A DNA stretch of 55,374 nucleotides from Candidatus Bipolaricaulota bacterium (GCA_030606565.1 JAUWGE010000008.1:1-55374); one strand, 5' to 3'; shown: positions 9,601-16,736, numbered from the stretch's first letter. Translations and numbers: made by a program. Notes: generated by a model from the sequence alone, not told the origin.

Positions 9601-9869
9601 CCGCAGTGGTCGACCGAAACGGCCTTTACCTTGGCCGAGTGACAAGCTGCATCAGCCTCGGTGAGTCCCAGGTCGGCCTCGCTCTGCTCGACAAGCGCGG
9701 TGTAATGCCAGGAACGCCGATCACCATCCTCAACCCCCCGCGACAAGATGAAGCCGGGAAACCCTCGGCCGACCTTTCAAAGGGCGACCGCGTTGCCGTG
9801 CCGATCCCAGGGACAATCATCCTCCGCTTCCCTGAGAAAGCGGCCATGCCAGAAGCTGGTGGAGAGTGA
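6663..9869 (+). CDS. fused serine hydroxymethyltransferase / glycine-cleavage T protein
   Basis: 1068 aa, no internal stop. Residues about 10-435 are a PLP-dependent serine hydroxymethyltransferase: DIAHTAG (D236), TTHKT with the PLP lysine K265, and GIRLGTP (R402) for the substrate carboxylate. It has an extra segment of about 30 aa between YAEGYP (58-62) and FYKGTEFAD (92-100). Residues about 655-1068 are a full GcvT aminomethyltransferase (RTPLYDEH, FAGWEMPVWY, GLFDLGHMG, NADGNVIDDIFIY with its catalytic Asp). Residues about 485-645 look like a decayed GcvT/YgfZ-like piece lacking that Asp. Both activities use tetrahydrofolate, so the fusion could channel methylene-THF between glycine cleavage and serine synthesis. 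No gcvH, gcvP or lpd lies in the window. Confidence 0.92.
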   Translation: MSDSSHLPSISEIDPQISKLIAAEERRQREKIILIPSESFTPPAVREALGSVFTSIYAEGYPRPAMRKCPPSQLSKLDQQLASYRRYADWRFYKGTEFADLVESLAGRRAAECFATTDYPAERIYANVQPLSGAAANLALYEAFVEPGDTVMGMDLTEGGHLTHGSQFNITGKRYHIVSYAVDRRTGKLDYDQMMRLAVKHRPRMLIGGFTSYPWQPDWVKFRQIADEVGAIFLADIAHTAGMVIGGVYPNPIGTAHAVMFTTHKTMCGPRGAVILSTDPEIAEKIDNAIFPGEQGGPHVNKFAAIAVTLKIAQLQEFKDLQHRIVENAVHLAESLNKEGLTLAYGGTNTHLLLVDLKTLKSKTGFTMMGEIASRILDLVGIVCNKNTIPGDHSAADAHGIRLGTPWVTQRGMGKEEMEIIAGIIAKVLRSIRPFSYLGLSGDLSRGKLPLSMLEEARADVGELLVRVDPAVKASSNAVPAQPGSNPWTILRVQGGRATALLNEVTPSDILTLKEGKHKRCLLFDEEGKLISEVIIGRIKKEGYLLLIPQEKGSRVKSWLSGLADGYILFDLKDIFRKVQGPALVEETSSDKIPVKAREWLLIDLPKARGETSIEEIYREVPDQFATHKPYFIGQNLLDLSGADPTRIEFSWKEKEAPLKRTPLYDEHLKLGAKLVSFAGWEMPVWYRSALEEHRAVREKAGLFDLGHMGVFEVSGEYATEFINIVASNYAAWLEDGESQYAYLLNADGNVIDDIFIYRRAWDRYLVVVNAANEDKDWAWLTGLNEGRYLIDQEIPSRRPGPKVTLRNLKAEQGVIDLALQGPLSQMILASVVGKREMLLISSLARTKFCEVKVKDHQMLISRTGYTGEEIGYEIYLDGAAASWLWSKLLEVGKPLGLLPCGLATRDSTRTEAGLPLHGHELAGPYRIDPFEAGFAPYVKLHKPFFIGRSYCVTALCDQKREVVRFGVEEADTRPIHAGAAVVDRNGLYLGRVTSCISLGESQVGLALLDKRGVMPGTPITILNPPRQDEAGKPSADLSKGDRVAVPIPGTIILRFPEKAAMPEAGGE

Positions 9870-9931
9870 CTTGAGGGACCCCTTATTGGACTACTTTTTA
9901 ACTGGGTAGTTCGAGAATCGTCCCCCTTTAG

Positions 9932-10005
9932 TACGCCCGAGAGGACTCGAACCTCCGACCTTCGCATCCGGAGTGCGACGCTCTGATCCACTGAGCTACG
10001 GGCGC
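9932..10005 (-). tRNA. tRNA-Arg (anticodon CCG)
   Basis: 74-nt cloverleaf with acceptor GCGCCCG pairing CGGGCGT (one G-T pair), a D-arm, the anticodon loop CTCCGGA and the T-arm GGTTCGAGTCC. The anticodon is complementary to 9969-9971. CCA is not encoded. It lies 5 bases after tRNA-Ser(GCT) and is probably cotranscribed with it. Confidence 0.93.
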
Positions 10006-10010
10006 GACTG

Positions 10011-10103
10011 TGGCGGAGGGGGCGGGATTTGAACCCGCGGACGAGCTATGAACCCGTCGACGGTTTAGCAAACCGTTGTCTTGGACCGCTTGACTACCCC
10101 TCC
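10011..10103 (-). tRNA. tRNA-Ser (anticodon GCT)
   Basis: 93 nt including an encoded CCA (10013-10011). Acceptor GGAGGGG/CCCCTCC, long class-II variable arm, anticodon loop TTGCTAA in the stem ACGGT/ACCGT. Its own promoter lies directly upstream. Confidence 0.93.
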
Positions 10104-10113
10104 GGTCTTTCTC

Positions 10114-10142
10114 ATTCTACCTTTTAAGCCATTCTGGATCAA
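10114..10142 (-). promoter_or_regulatory. promoter of the tRNA-Ser(GCT)/tRNA-Arg pair
   Basis: Minus strand TTGATC (10142-10137), 17 bases, TAGAAT (10119-10114), ending 11 bases before the tRNA 5' end. Confidence 0.65.
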
Positions 10143-10160
10143 CTTAATGACTCGTCTCTG

Positions 10161-10248
10161 TGGCGGAGGGGGCGGGATTCGAACCCGCGGAGCTTTAGGG
10201 CTCGCCGGTTTTCAAGACCGGTGGTTTCGTCCGCTCGCCCACCCCTCC
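10161..10248 (-). tRNA. tRNA-Ser (anticodon TGA)
   Basis: 88 nt with encoded CCA. Acceptor GGAGGGG/CCCCTCC identical to the neighbouring tRNA-Ser, anticodon loop CTTGAAA in the stem CCGGT/ACCGG, long variable arm. It lies just downstream of mnmA on the same strand. Confidence 0.93.
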
Positions 10249-10256
10249 GGAAGGAT

Positions 10257-10265
10257 ATTATACCA
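10257..10265 (-). promoter_or_regulatory. extended -10 promoter of tRNA-Ser(TGA)
   Basis: Minus strand TGGTATAAT, an extended -10 element, 9 bases before the tRNA 5' end; I see no good -35. Confidence 0.5.
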
Positions 10266-10267
10266 AC

Positions 10268-10307
10268 ATCAGCTGTTAGCTTTCAGCCTTCAGCTATCAG
10301 CTTTCAG
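10268..10307. repeat. short AGCT/TCAG iterated repeat
   Basis: A run of imperfect 8-10 base units built from AGCT and TCAG (such as TCAGCTATCAGCTTTCAG). It ends at the mnmA stop codon. A second array of the same unit lies at 13367-13408. Confidence 0.7.
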
Positions 10308-11386
10308 GAGGATTGCTTTAGCTGAGAGCTTTCTACGATCACTCCCCCACCGAGGAGGCAATCGCCATCGTATAAGGCAGCGATCTGGCCCGGTGTGACC
10401 GCCCGCTGCGGCTCCTTGAAGCTAATGGAGAACCGTCCCTCAGGTAACGGATGAAAGATACATGAGACGGCGGTGGAGCGGTAGCGAATCTTAGCGGAAA
10501 TCTGTGCCCCGTCAGGCGGCGGTTCAGAAGAGATATAGTTCGCTTCGCCAGCGTCAAGGCCCTTCGAATAGAGATTCTCCTCCTTGCCGACAACAAGGGC
10601 GTTTCTCTCCCGATCGATCGCCACCACATAGAGCGGCTGTGCGGCCGTGATCTTAAGCCCCCGCCGCTGGCCGATCGTGTAGCGAGGAAGTCCCTCGTGT
10701 TCCCCAAGCTGATGCCCTTCTGTATCAACGATTGGCCCTGGTTTGAAGTCCTCCGGGTCAAACAAAAAATCAGTCTGCCCAGCTTGCGCGAAGCAGAGAT
10801 CCTGGCTCTCAGGGAGCGATGCCGCGCGCAAGCCATGAGAACGTGCGATAGCGAAGACCTCCTCTTTGGCCAACTCACCGACTGGAAAGATCAGACGCCT
10901 CAGGTCTTCCTCCCTTAACCCGTACAGGAAGTAGGTTTGGTCCTTCTGCGGATCTGTTCCGCGATAAAGGTGAGGGTGCCCTGTCTCGTCGTCCACGATC
11001 CGCACGTGGTGCCCGGTTGCCACTCGATCGAAGCCTTCTGCCTGTGCCACCTCAAAGGCCAGGCCAAAGCGGAGAGTGCGATTGCAGCGGCCGCAGGGGT
11101 TCGGGGTCTCCCCACGACGGTAGCGCTCAATGAAATCACGGAGCACGCGTTCGTAGAACTGGTCGCTTGCCTCGATTGTGCGATGAGGAATCCCCAGTTC
11201 ACGGGCGGCAAGGGAAGAGTTATCAAGGGAACAACACTTCGTTTCCCCCGCGTAGTCAGGTGCACCGGGAAACGACCAGAACCAGAAGGTGATTCCCTCA
11301 ACGTAGTGACCCTCCTCCTTGAGCAGGAGCGCGGCGACTGTGCTATCCACCCCACCGCTCATGCAGACAAGGACCCGCTCAGCCAT
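10304..11386 (-). CDS. mnmA: tRNA-specific 2-thiouridylase MnmA
   Basis: 360 aa. MnmA adenylates and then thiolates U34 of tRNAs for Lys, Glu and Gln. Seen: the PP-loop CMSGGVDSTVAAL at the N-terminus; TPNPCGRCNR with the first catalytic Cys; GTDPQKDQTYFLYGL; SQDLCFA with the second catalytic Cys; and YTIGQRRGL opening the C-terminal barrel. The ATG at 11386 was chosen because the longer reading frame only adds residues overlapping the cupin gene, whose stop is 2 bases upstream. Three tRNA genes follow on the same strand. Confidence 0.95.
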   Translation of the reverse strand: MAERVLVCMSGGVDSTVAALLLKEEGHYVEGITFWFWSFPGAPDYAGETKCCSLDNSSLAARELGIPHRTIEASDQFYERVLRDFIERYRRGETPNPCGRCNRTLRFGLAFEVAQAEGFDRVATGHHVRIVDDETGHPHLYRGTDPQKDQTYFLYGLREEDLRRLIFPVGELAKEEVFAIARSHGLRAASLPESQDLCFAQAGQTDFLFDPEDFKPGPIVDTEGHQLGEHEGLPRYTIGQRRGLKITAAQPLYVVAIDRERNALVVGKEENLYSKGLDAGEANYISSEPPPDGAQISAKIRYRSTAVSCIFHPLPEGRFSISFKEPQRAVTPGQIAALYDGDCLLGGGVIVESSQLKQSS

Positions 11387-11388
11387 CC

Positions 11389-11742
11389 TTAACCCGCGCC
11401 GCTTACGGGCACAAGGCACAGGAACTCAAACAGCACTGAGCCCGCATTGAGAAACTGATGCTCCTCCATCGGCGGAACGAAGACGAAGTCTCCCATGCTC
11501 ACTGCGATACTGTTGCCAGATGACTTGACCGTTCCTTCCCCGGCGAGAATGAATACCTCGTGTTCCCAGGGATGAGAGTGATAGGGGCTGCATCCGCCTT
11601 CTTCCAGGGTAAACAGGCGCATGGCGAAGTTCCCCGCTCCCTGCTTTGGCCCGATCAGCACTCGCTTGGTAGCGTGAAGAGTCGTCTTCCCGTTATGTAG
11701 GTCGAGGGGTTCCACCGCATGGCTCTTCCCGGTTACGATCAT
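11389..11742 (-). CDS. cupin-domain protein
   Basis: 117 aa, a single small beta-barrel. Metal-binding cupin motif 1 reads HSHPWEHEVFILAGEG, and motif 2 is around PPMEEHQFLN, giving the His/His/Glu/His set. The ATG at 11742 has AAAGGAGGTGCG upstream. Such stand-alone cupins bind small carbonyl or sugar ligands; the substrate cannot be read here. It sits 2 bases before mnmA and 14 bases after the phosphodiesterase gene, suggesting one operon. Confidence 0.85.
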   Translation of the reverse strand: MIVTGKSHAVEPLDLHNGKTTLHATKRVLIGPKQGAGNFAMRLFTLEEGGCSPYHSHPWEHEVFILAGEGTVKSSGNSIAVSMGDFVFVPPMEEHQFLNAGSVLFEFLCLVPVSGAG

Positions 11743-11756
11743 CGCACCTCCTTTCC

Positions 11757-13019
11757 TTAAAGCGAACTTACGAGCAAAGGAACGAGCATCTCCTGCGAGG
11801 TCAGCCCGCCATGCATTCCTTTTAGGCGCACTGCGTCCTTGTAGGGATGGTGAAGCGCCGCCTCTCCAGTGGAGACGACGATAAGGTCCCCTATCCGGTC
11901 GTACACCTCAGGCTTCACTTCCCCCTGACCGAACAGCCCCGCTTGAAGGGCCACGCGCGCATCGAGGCAGACCAGATCTTCACCAAAGTGCTCAGTGACG
12001 AGCTCGGCCACCGCCTGCTTGCGCCCTTTCCGTACGAACAGGTAGGAGGCGCGCGGCTCTCCCACTGGCGGAAGGAGGAGGTCACCCATGAGATCCGAAT
12101 CCTCCGCGATCACTTTGTAATTGGACTCTCTCATCGGCACGAATCCATGGTCCGATGAGATCACAAGCAGGGTCTCCTTGACCTGTCCTTTAAGTTCGCG
12201 CTCAATAGCGGAATCGATCGTCCGCAGTTCGGCGTTGAATTCCTGCGTCCACGGCCCGTAGGTGTGAGCGGTGGCGTCAGTCCCGCTCCAGTAGAGGCTG
12301 AGGAAGACCTTTCCCCGCGCCTTTTGGAGCACGCGCCGGGTGACAACGAGCATGTCTGAGAAACTCACCACGGGATGAAGCCGTGCGCTCCCGTCATAGA
12401 GAAGACTCGACAAGCCACTTGAAGCGATGTGCCTGCTTAGCATTACGTGTGATTCTACGCCCAATTGTTTCAACCGCTCGTACAGGGTGGGGCCAGGGAT
12501 GAAGGACTGAAGGTCGATCCCGGCCTCGACTGCCGAGTTGACCTTAGAGTTTCCCAGAAGCGACAGGCGTAGCATGTTGGTGATAGCCGAGGTCTCTTTT
12601 AAGTACAGCCTGTAACCGACCATTCCGTGTTCCTGGGGGGTGAGGCCGGTGCTGTAGGTCGTGAGCGCGGTAGCGGTTGTAGCGGGGAATACTGAGGTGA
12701 GTGGGATGAACACTCCACGCTCGATCAGTCGGTGAAGGTAAAGGTCACCGAAACGTTCGAGCAGGTTAATGAGGTGGTGAAAACCCAGACCATCGAGGAT
12801 AAAAAGGACAACCCTCTTCACCGGAGTGGGAAACGTGGAACATACGGCATCGATCAGCGCTGTTGAGCCCTCCACCCTCTCGCCAAGGAAAGAACGGATA
12901 AGGTCGGGGACCGCGCAGATCGAGTAACCGTCGTAGTTGGGGATGACCGCTTTCCCTGGAGGAAGCCCAGGGAGGGTGAGGGAACAGACCTGTTCTTCGA
13001 TCTCATGTGCCTGGATCAT
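11757..13019 (-). CDS. type I phosphodiesterase/nucleotide pyrophosphatase family protein
   Basis: 420 aa, alkaline-phosphatase superfamily (PF01663-like). Metal and nucleophile motifs run in order: LFILDGLG (Asp), FPATTATALTTYSTG (Thr nucleophile), YWSGTDATAHTYGP (Asp/His), SSDHGFVP (Asp-His) and KGMHGG (His). No signal peptide, so probably cytoplasmic. Substrate unknown (nucleotide or phosphodiester). The ATG at 13019 lies 7 bases after a TATAAT box and has no ribosome site, so a leaderless mRNA is predicted. Confidence 0.85.
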   Translation of the reverse strand: MIQAHEIEEQVCSLTLPGLPPGKAVIPNYDGYSICAVPDLIRSFLGERVEGSTALIDAVCSTFPTPVKRVVLFILDGLGFHHLINLLERFGDLYLHRLIERGVFIPLTSVFPATTATALTTYSTGLTPQEHGMVGYRLYLKETSAITNMLRLSLLGNSKVNSAVEAGIDLQSFIPGPTLYERLKQLGVESHVMLSRHIASSGLSSLLYDGSARLHPVVSFSDMLVVTRRVLQKARGKVFLSLYWSGTDATAHTYGPWTQEFNAELRTIDSAIERELKGQVKETLLVISSDHGFVPMRESNYKVIAEDSDLMGDLLLPPVGEPRASYLFVRKGRKQAVAELVTEHFGEDLVCLDARVALQAGLFGQGEVKPEVYDRIGDLIVVSTGEAALHHPYKDAVRLKGMHGGLTSQEMLVPLLVSSL

Positions 13020-13026
13020 GGCGCCT

Positions 13027-13055
13027 ATTATAGGAGCTTGTGGGGCAGATTGAAA
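13027..13055 (-). promoter_or_regulatory. promoter giving a leaderless phosphodiesterase mRNA
   Basis: Minus strand TATAAT at 13032-13027, with a weak TTTCAA 17 bases before (13055-13050). Transcription would begin near 13020, at or beside the ATG at 13019. Confidence 0.55.
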
Positions 13056-13078
13056 CCACGTTTCACCCTGGGTAGAGT
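13050..13078 (+). promoter_or_regulatory. promoter of the DUF6485 gene
   Basis: TTGAAA (13050-13055), 17 bases, TAGAGT (13073-13078). Divergent from the phosphodiesterase promoter; the same hexamer serves as -35 on both strands. Confidence 0.6.
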
Positions 13079-13100
13079 CTGCCGGAAAGGGAGGCTAGTG

Positions 13101-13313
13101 ATGACGATACACTGTTTGGGATACGAGAGGAACTCAAGCGATTGTGCCTGCACCTACCCGGGGTGCGAGCGGAAGGGAACCTGCTGTGAGTGCCTGCGCT
13201 ATCATCTCGCTCACCAAGAGTTGCCGGGATGTGCCTTTCCCCCAGAGGTGGAGCGAACCTTCGATCGCTCTTTCGCCCGGTTTGTGAAGATTCACCGCGA
13301 CCTACTCGACTGA
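13101..13313 (+). CDS. small cysteine-rich protein, DUF6485-like
   Basis: 70 aa starting MTIHCLGYERNSSDCACTYP. It holds seven Cys in the first 45 residues (C-x9-C-x-C-x4-C-x5-CC-x2-C, the pair followed by LRYH), suggesting a metal or iron-sulfur site, then a helical tail. ATG 13101 follows GGGAGG; a longer reading frame upstream overlaps the divergent gene and is not used. I recall this pattern as DUF6485; the function is unknown. Confidence 0.75.
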   Translation: MTIHCLGYERNSSDCACTYPGCERKGTCCECLRYHLAHQELPGCAFPPEVERTFDRSFARFVKIHRDLLD

Positions 13314-13366
13314 GGGTCTGGGCTCGATCACTTTGGACTTGGTGTCAAACTGAGTTGGTAGGATTT

Positions 13367-13408
13367 TAGCTATCAGCGGTCAGTATTCAGCTCTCAGCTA
13401 TCAGCTTC
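13367..13408. repeat. short AGCT/TCAG iterated repeat, second array
   Basis: TTAGCTATCAGCGGTCAG and following imperfect units, the same family as 10268-10307. It lies in the spacer between two convergent genes. Confidence 0.65.
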
Positions 13409-13457
13409 AATCCACAAGCCCTTTGAACGTCGGGGATAAACCCCTTAACGTTGGGGA

Positions 13458-13487
13458 CCTGTCTGCGTGCGAACACGCACAGGCAGG
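13458..13487. repeat. CCTGTCTG hairpin repeat
   Basis: Arms CCTGTCTGCGTGCG (13458-13471) and CGCACAGGCAGG (13476-13487) form an imperfect hairpin with one mismatch and a 2-base bulge. Two relatives lie at 38559-38585 and 38609-38629. Confidence 0.6.
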
Positions 13488-13517
13488 CAAGGCGGACAGG
13501 TGTGCGCCGTTTTTCAA

Positions 13518-14183
13518 TCAGCCGTGTTGTTTTGCCTCTTCGTGTATCAGGAATCTCTTTAATTCGGTGAGGCTTTGGATATCGCCCCCGCTTCTGTTAC
13601 GAACGATTTCGATCGGAACCAGCAAGGCAGCTTGGGCAGCTCGGGTGTCTGTCAGTTGGTCTCCCACGTAGTAGCCGTGCCTGGATCCCAGTGTCCCTTT
13701 CAAACGTTCGAGCAGGTGTGGGGCCGGCTTGGCAAAGCAAATCTCCTCAAGGGAGCTCCCACGACCGATCCACACGCGAAAAATCCGATCGAGCGAGAAG
13801 TAGGAGACGACACGATCGACCACGATCTGCGGTGAGTTGCTGGCGATCCCTAGTGGATAGTCTGCTCTTAGCTCTTCCAGGGCTGCTATGTCAGGAAAGA
13901 GGTCGATTTGTCTTGCCTCAAGTGCGGCGAGCTTGTCGTTAATGTAGTGCTCTTCACGACAGGTCCACAGCATGCGAGGGTCAGGAATGTCAAACTTCTT
14001 ACAAAAAGCATCGGCGTTCTCGCTCAGGTTATTTATGTACAGAGCGCGGGCATTCTCTTCGGTTTCGGGGATGCCAAACTCGCGCAGGGTCTTCATAAAC
14101 GCCTCGATGATCCAGCTTCCCGCGGCAAAGGTGTCGGAGTCGAGGATGACCCCGTCCATGTCGAAGCCGACAAATGCTCTCAT
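13518..14183 (-). CDS. HAD-superfamily phosphatase
   Basis: 221 aa. Motif I FDMDGVILDSD (nucleophile and acid/base Asp), a helical cap (about 18-95), motif II GIASNS, the motif III lysine in CFAKPAP, and motif IV YYVGDQLTDTRAA. This is the layout of phosphoglycolate-phosphatase-like enzymes; the exact substrate is unknown. The ATG overlaps the stop of the upstream dehydrogenase gene (ATGA), so the two are coupled. Confidence 0.88.
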   Translation of the reverse strand: MRAFVGFDMDGVILDSDTFAAGSWIIEAFMKTLREFGIPETEENARALYINNLSENADAFCKKFDIPDPRMLWTCREEHYINDKLAALEARQIDLFPDIAALEELRADYPLGIASNSPQIVVDRVVSYFSLDRIFRVWIGRGSSLEEICFAKPAPHLLERLKGTLGSRHGYYVGDQLTDTRAAQAALLVPIEIVRNRSGGDIQSLTELKRFLIHEEAKQHG

Positions 14184-15331
14184 TGTTCTACTACCGAACG
14201 CTCAATGATCAGGCCACGCTCGCGCATACCGTCTAAGAACTCCTCTGTGGGAACGCAGGACTCCTGAGGTAGGGCTCCGCGCGCTGCAATGCGGCCAGTC
14301 GCCAACATGAAGGCAATCTGGGCGATGGGAAAACCGGTCGTACGCATCATCGCCGAAAGGCCAGTCTTCTCATCGTAGTGGTCAATCATCTGGTAGCGTA
14401 CTTCCTGGGTACGGCCCTCCTGCCTTCCACGTGCGGTTACGCGCAGCAGCACAACGTCCGGCTCGTCAAACGCGAGGTGTTCGGTTAGCAGGTGTACCGT
14501 GAGCTCGCGTGGAACGACCTTAGTCCCGTCAATCAAACGCGGCTCCTCGTCGAAGAAACCCAGTTCAACCATTGCCTTCACCTTCTCCAGGTGGCCCTGG
14601 TAGCGGATCGTCTTGTAATCAAGTTCTTTCACACGGCCGAGGAGAGTCTGTGGAAGGGTGGAGCTTCCTCCTGAGGTGTAGAACGCCTCCAGATCTTCGT
14701 ACGGTGGGGGGAAGGTAATCTCCTCCCAGCTGGTGAGCGAGGGGACCGCAGTGATCCTTCCATCGTGGATGACCGTCGCCTCCTCCAGGTACTCGTTTAA
14801 CAGGCCGTGCGTGGAGAAGACGATCTGATAGTCAAGCGGCGGGTGTGGGCGCTGCGGTAGTCCACCAACACGGATCTCTACAGAATCGACCTCCTTGATT
14901 CCTTCGATCGCGGCTGCGGCAAGTATATTGACCAGTCCTGGGGCAAGGCCGCAGTCTGGAATCAGGGTCACGTTGGCCTTCTTCGCCTTCTCACTGAGCG
15001 CGAGTTCAGCGGCCACGATTCGGGTGTTCCCGCCCAGATCGCAGAAGTGCACCCCGCTCTCAACTGCCGCTTCAGCGAGGGAGAGGTTGAAGAAATAGGG
15101 TACGGCGCTGATCGCTACGTCACAGCCCTCCATTGCCTCGCGCACTGCGCGGCGTGCGCTCACATCGAGGCGGCGCGGTACAACGCGACGGTCGCGAAGC
15201 CAGTCAGTGATCTTTTTGGCGCGTTTAGGGTCCCGGTCAGCAAGGATAATCTCCTTTAGCTCCTTTCGTTTTGAGAGATCGTAAGCAATCGCCCTTCCCA
15301 TCATCCCAGCGCCGAGTAGAAGTATCCTCAT
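14180..15331 (-). CDS. saccharopine dehydrogenase-like / lysine 6-dehydrogenase-type oxidoreductase
   Basis: 383 aa with an N-terminal Rossmann domain (ILLLGAGMMGRAIAYDLSKR) and ILADRDPKRAKK at the second strand. Then come CDVAISAVPYFFNLSLAEAAVESGVHFCDLGG (described here as two adjoining motifs, AISAVPYFFN and HFCDLGGN) and LIPDCGLAPGLVN. The sequence resembles the saccharopine-dehydrogenase/lysine-6-dehydrogenase group acting on amino acids with NAD(P). The coupled HAD phosphatase downstream suggests a small-molecule pathway, but I cannot name it. Confidence 0.82.
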   Translation of the reverse strand: MRILLLGAGMMGRAIAYDLSKRKELKEIILADRDPKRAKKITDWLRDRRVVPRRLDVSARRAVREAMEGCDVAISAVPYFFNLSLAEAAVESGVHFCDLGGNTRIVAAELALSEKAKKANVTLIPDCGLAPGLVNILAAAAIEGIKEVDSVEIRVGGLPQRPHPPLDYQIVFSTHGLLNEYLEEATVIHDGRITAVPSLTSWEEITFPPPYEDLEAFYTSGGSSTLPQTLLGRVKELDYKTIRYQGHLEKVKAMVELGFFDEEPRLIDGTKVVPRELTVHLLTEHLAFDEPDVVLLRVTARGRQEGRTQEVRYQMIDHYDEKTGLSAMMRTTGFPIAQIAFMLATGRIAARGALPQESCVPTEEFLDGMRERGLIIERSVVEQ

Positions 15332-15534
15332 AGCTAGAAATCACTCCTTGTCAAGACCCGTATAAAGTGGCTACAGATGTAATTTTACCGTCTCTGAGGT
15401 TGGGATTAAACCTTAGCGGAGGGCACGCGGGCTCACATATCCTGCGCTTTACTTGGTGACCAGGATGCTAAAATCCGATAGTATGACAAAAGGGGTTAGT
15501 TTGTGAGATCCATTCCAATAAAGAGGAGGATACG

Positions 15535-16089
15535 ATGGCCAATTGGGCTATGAGACGGTTTGGACGGACGGAGCTCGCGATTGGGATCGGTGATATTACA
15601 AAGCAGAAAACCGATGCGATCGTTAACGCGGCGAACTCCTCCTTGCGTGGCGGTGGCGGCGTAGACGGGGCGATCCATCGCGTTGGTGGACCGAGCATCA
15701 ACAAGGAGTGTCAAGAGTACGTGAGCGAGTACGGAGCGCTTCCCCCAGGCAAAGCGATGTGGACACACGGTGGAAACCTTCCCGCTCGCTACGTGATCCA
15801 CACCGTAGGCCCAATCTTCAAAAGCGGAGAAGAGTCGGCCCCCGTCCTTACCAGTGCTTACCAGGAGAGCCTGAGGCTTGCGGAAAGGCTCAAGGTCAGC
15901 AGTCTCTCCTTCCCCTCAATCAGCACCGGAGCCTACGGTTATCCCCTAGAGGCAGCGGCATGGGTGGCCCTGCGTGCGATCATCGACTATCTTCGCGAGG
16001 GGTCGAGATTAGAGCTTGTTCAACTCGTCTGTTTCGCTAAAGAGACGTTCGACGCGTACAAGGAAGCACTGGAGAAGCTTGCCGAATGA
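15535..16089 (+). CDS. macrodomain protein, O-acetyl-ADP-ribose deacetylase type
   Basis: 184 aa, a single macrodomain. GDITKQKTDAIVNAANSSL and GGGGVDGAIHRVGG carry the Asn/Asp pair used in ADP-ribose binding and catalysis (MacroD type). IHTVGPIF and SFPSISTGAYGYPLEAAA form the phosphate loop. It removes ADP-ribose esters or O-acetyl-ADP-ribose in the cytoplasm. ATG 15535 follows AAGAGGAGG. It overlaps the methyltransferase gene by ATGA. Confidence 0.92.
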   Translation: MANWAMRRFGRTELAIGIGDITKQKTDAIVNAANSSLRGGGGVDGAIHRVGGPSINKECQEYVSEYGALPPGKAMWTHGGNLPARYVIHTVGPIFKSGEESAPVLTSAYQESLRLAERLKVSSLSFPSISTGAYGYPLEAAAWVALRAIIDYLREGSRLELVQLVCFAKETFDAYKEALEKLAE

Positions 16090-16736
16090 GGACAAAGGCG
16101 TGGGACTGGGATCGGCTTTCAGAAGGAGATCGAGCATATTGGGACGCACCCGCGGGCACGGTCGTCGAGTTCGCTTATCGATTGAAGCGGGAGGGGAAGA
16201 GGAAGGTCTACGACCTTGGCTGCGGACTCGGCCGGCACCTCCTCTTCCTCGCGCAGATGGGGTTTGACGTCTGCGGAAGCGACCTCTCGGAGAGGGCCGT
16301 GGAGGAAGCAAGAAAACGCTTGGCCGCGGCTTGCCTTCCTGGGCGTATCAAGCACGGGGACATGGTCAAGATCGAGGAGCCCGACGATACCTACGATGCC
16401 GTAATTGCCTACAACGTGGTCTACCACGTCTACCCTGAGGGAATGCGAACGACGATAAAAGAGATCCATCGCATCCTTAAAGGGGGTGGCCTTCTCCTTG
16501 GCACCTTTCAGGCTAAGAGCGCCCCGTCTTTCTTGAAAGGGACACGGGTTGCCCCGGCGACAGTCGTCAAGCGCGGCGGTCCGGAGGACGGGATTCCCCA
16601 CACCTACCTCAATCGAGATGAGATCCTCTCACTCCTCTCATCTTTCACGATTGACGAGCTCAACTACGTAGAACATGAATACGAGCGCCTAAACCATAAG
16701 AGCTGCCACTACGTGGTGATTGCCGAGAGACCATGA
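16086..16736 (+). CDS. class I SAM-dependent methyltransferase
   Basis: 216 aa. Motif I YDLGCGLGRHLLFLA binds S-adenosylmethionine; motif II is VCGSDLSERAVEEARKR; then HGDMVKIEEPDDTYDAVIAY and the helix IHRILKGGGLLLGTF (motif IV/post). Methyltransf_11/25 type, with no clue to substrate. The start overlaps the macrodomain stop, so both proteins are made from one message. Confidence 0.88.
   Translation: MRTKAWDWDRLSEGDRAYWDAPAGTVVEFAYRLKREGKRKVYDLGCGLGRHLLFLAQMGFDVCGSDLSERAVEEARKRLAAACLPGRIKHGDMVKIEEPDDTYDAVIAYNVVYHVYPEGMRTTIKEIHRILKGGGLLLGTFQAKSAPSFLKGTRVAPATVVKRGGPEDGIPHTYLNRDEILSLLSSFTIDELNYVEHEYERLNHKSCHYVVIAERP

Noticed and set aside
9870-9931. Terminator after the glyA-gcvT fusion
   Set aside because: The inverted repeat GGACTAC/GTAGTTC has its T-run inside the loop, not after the stem.
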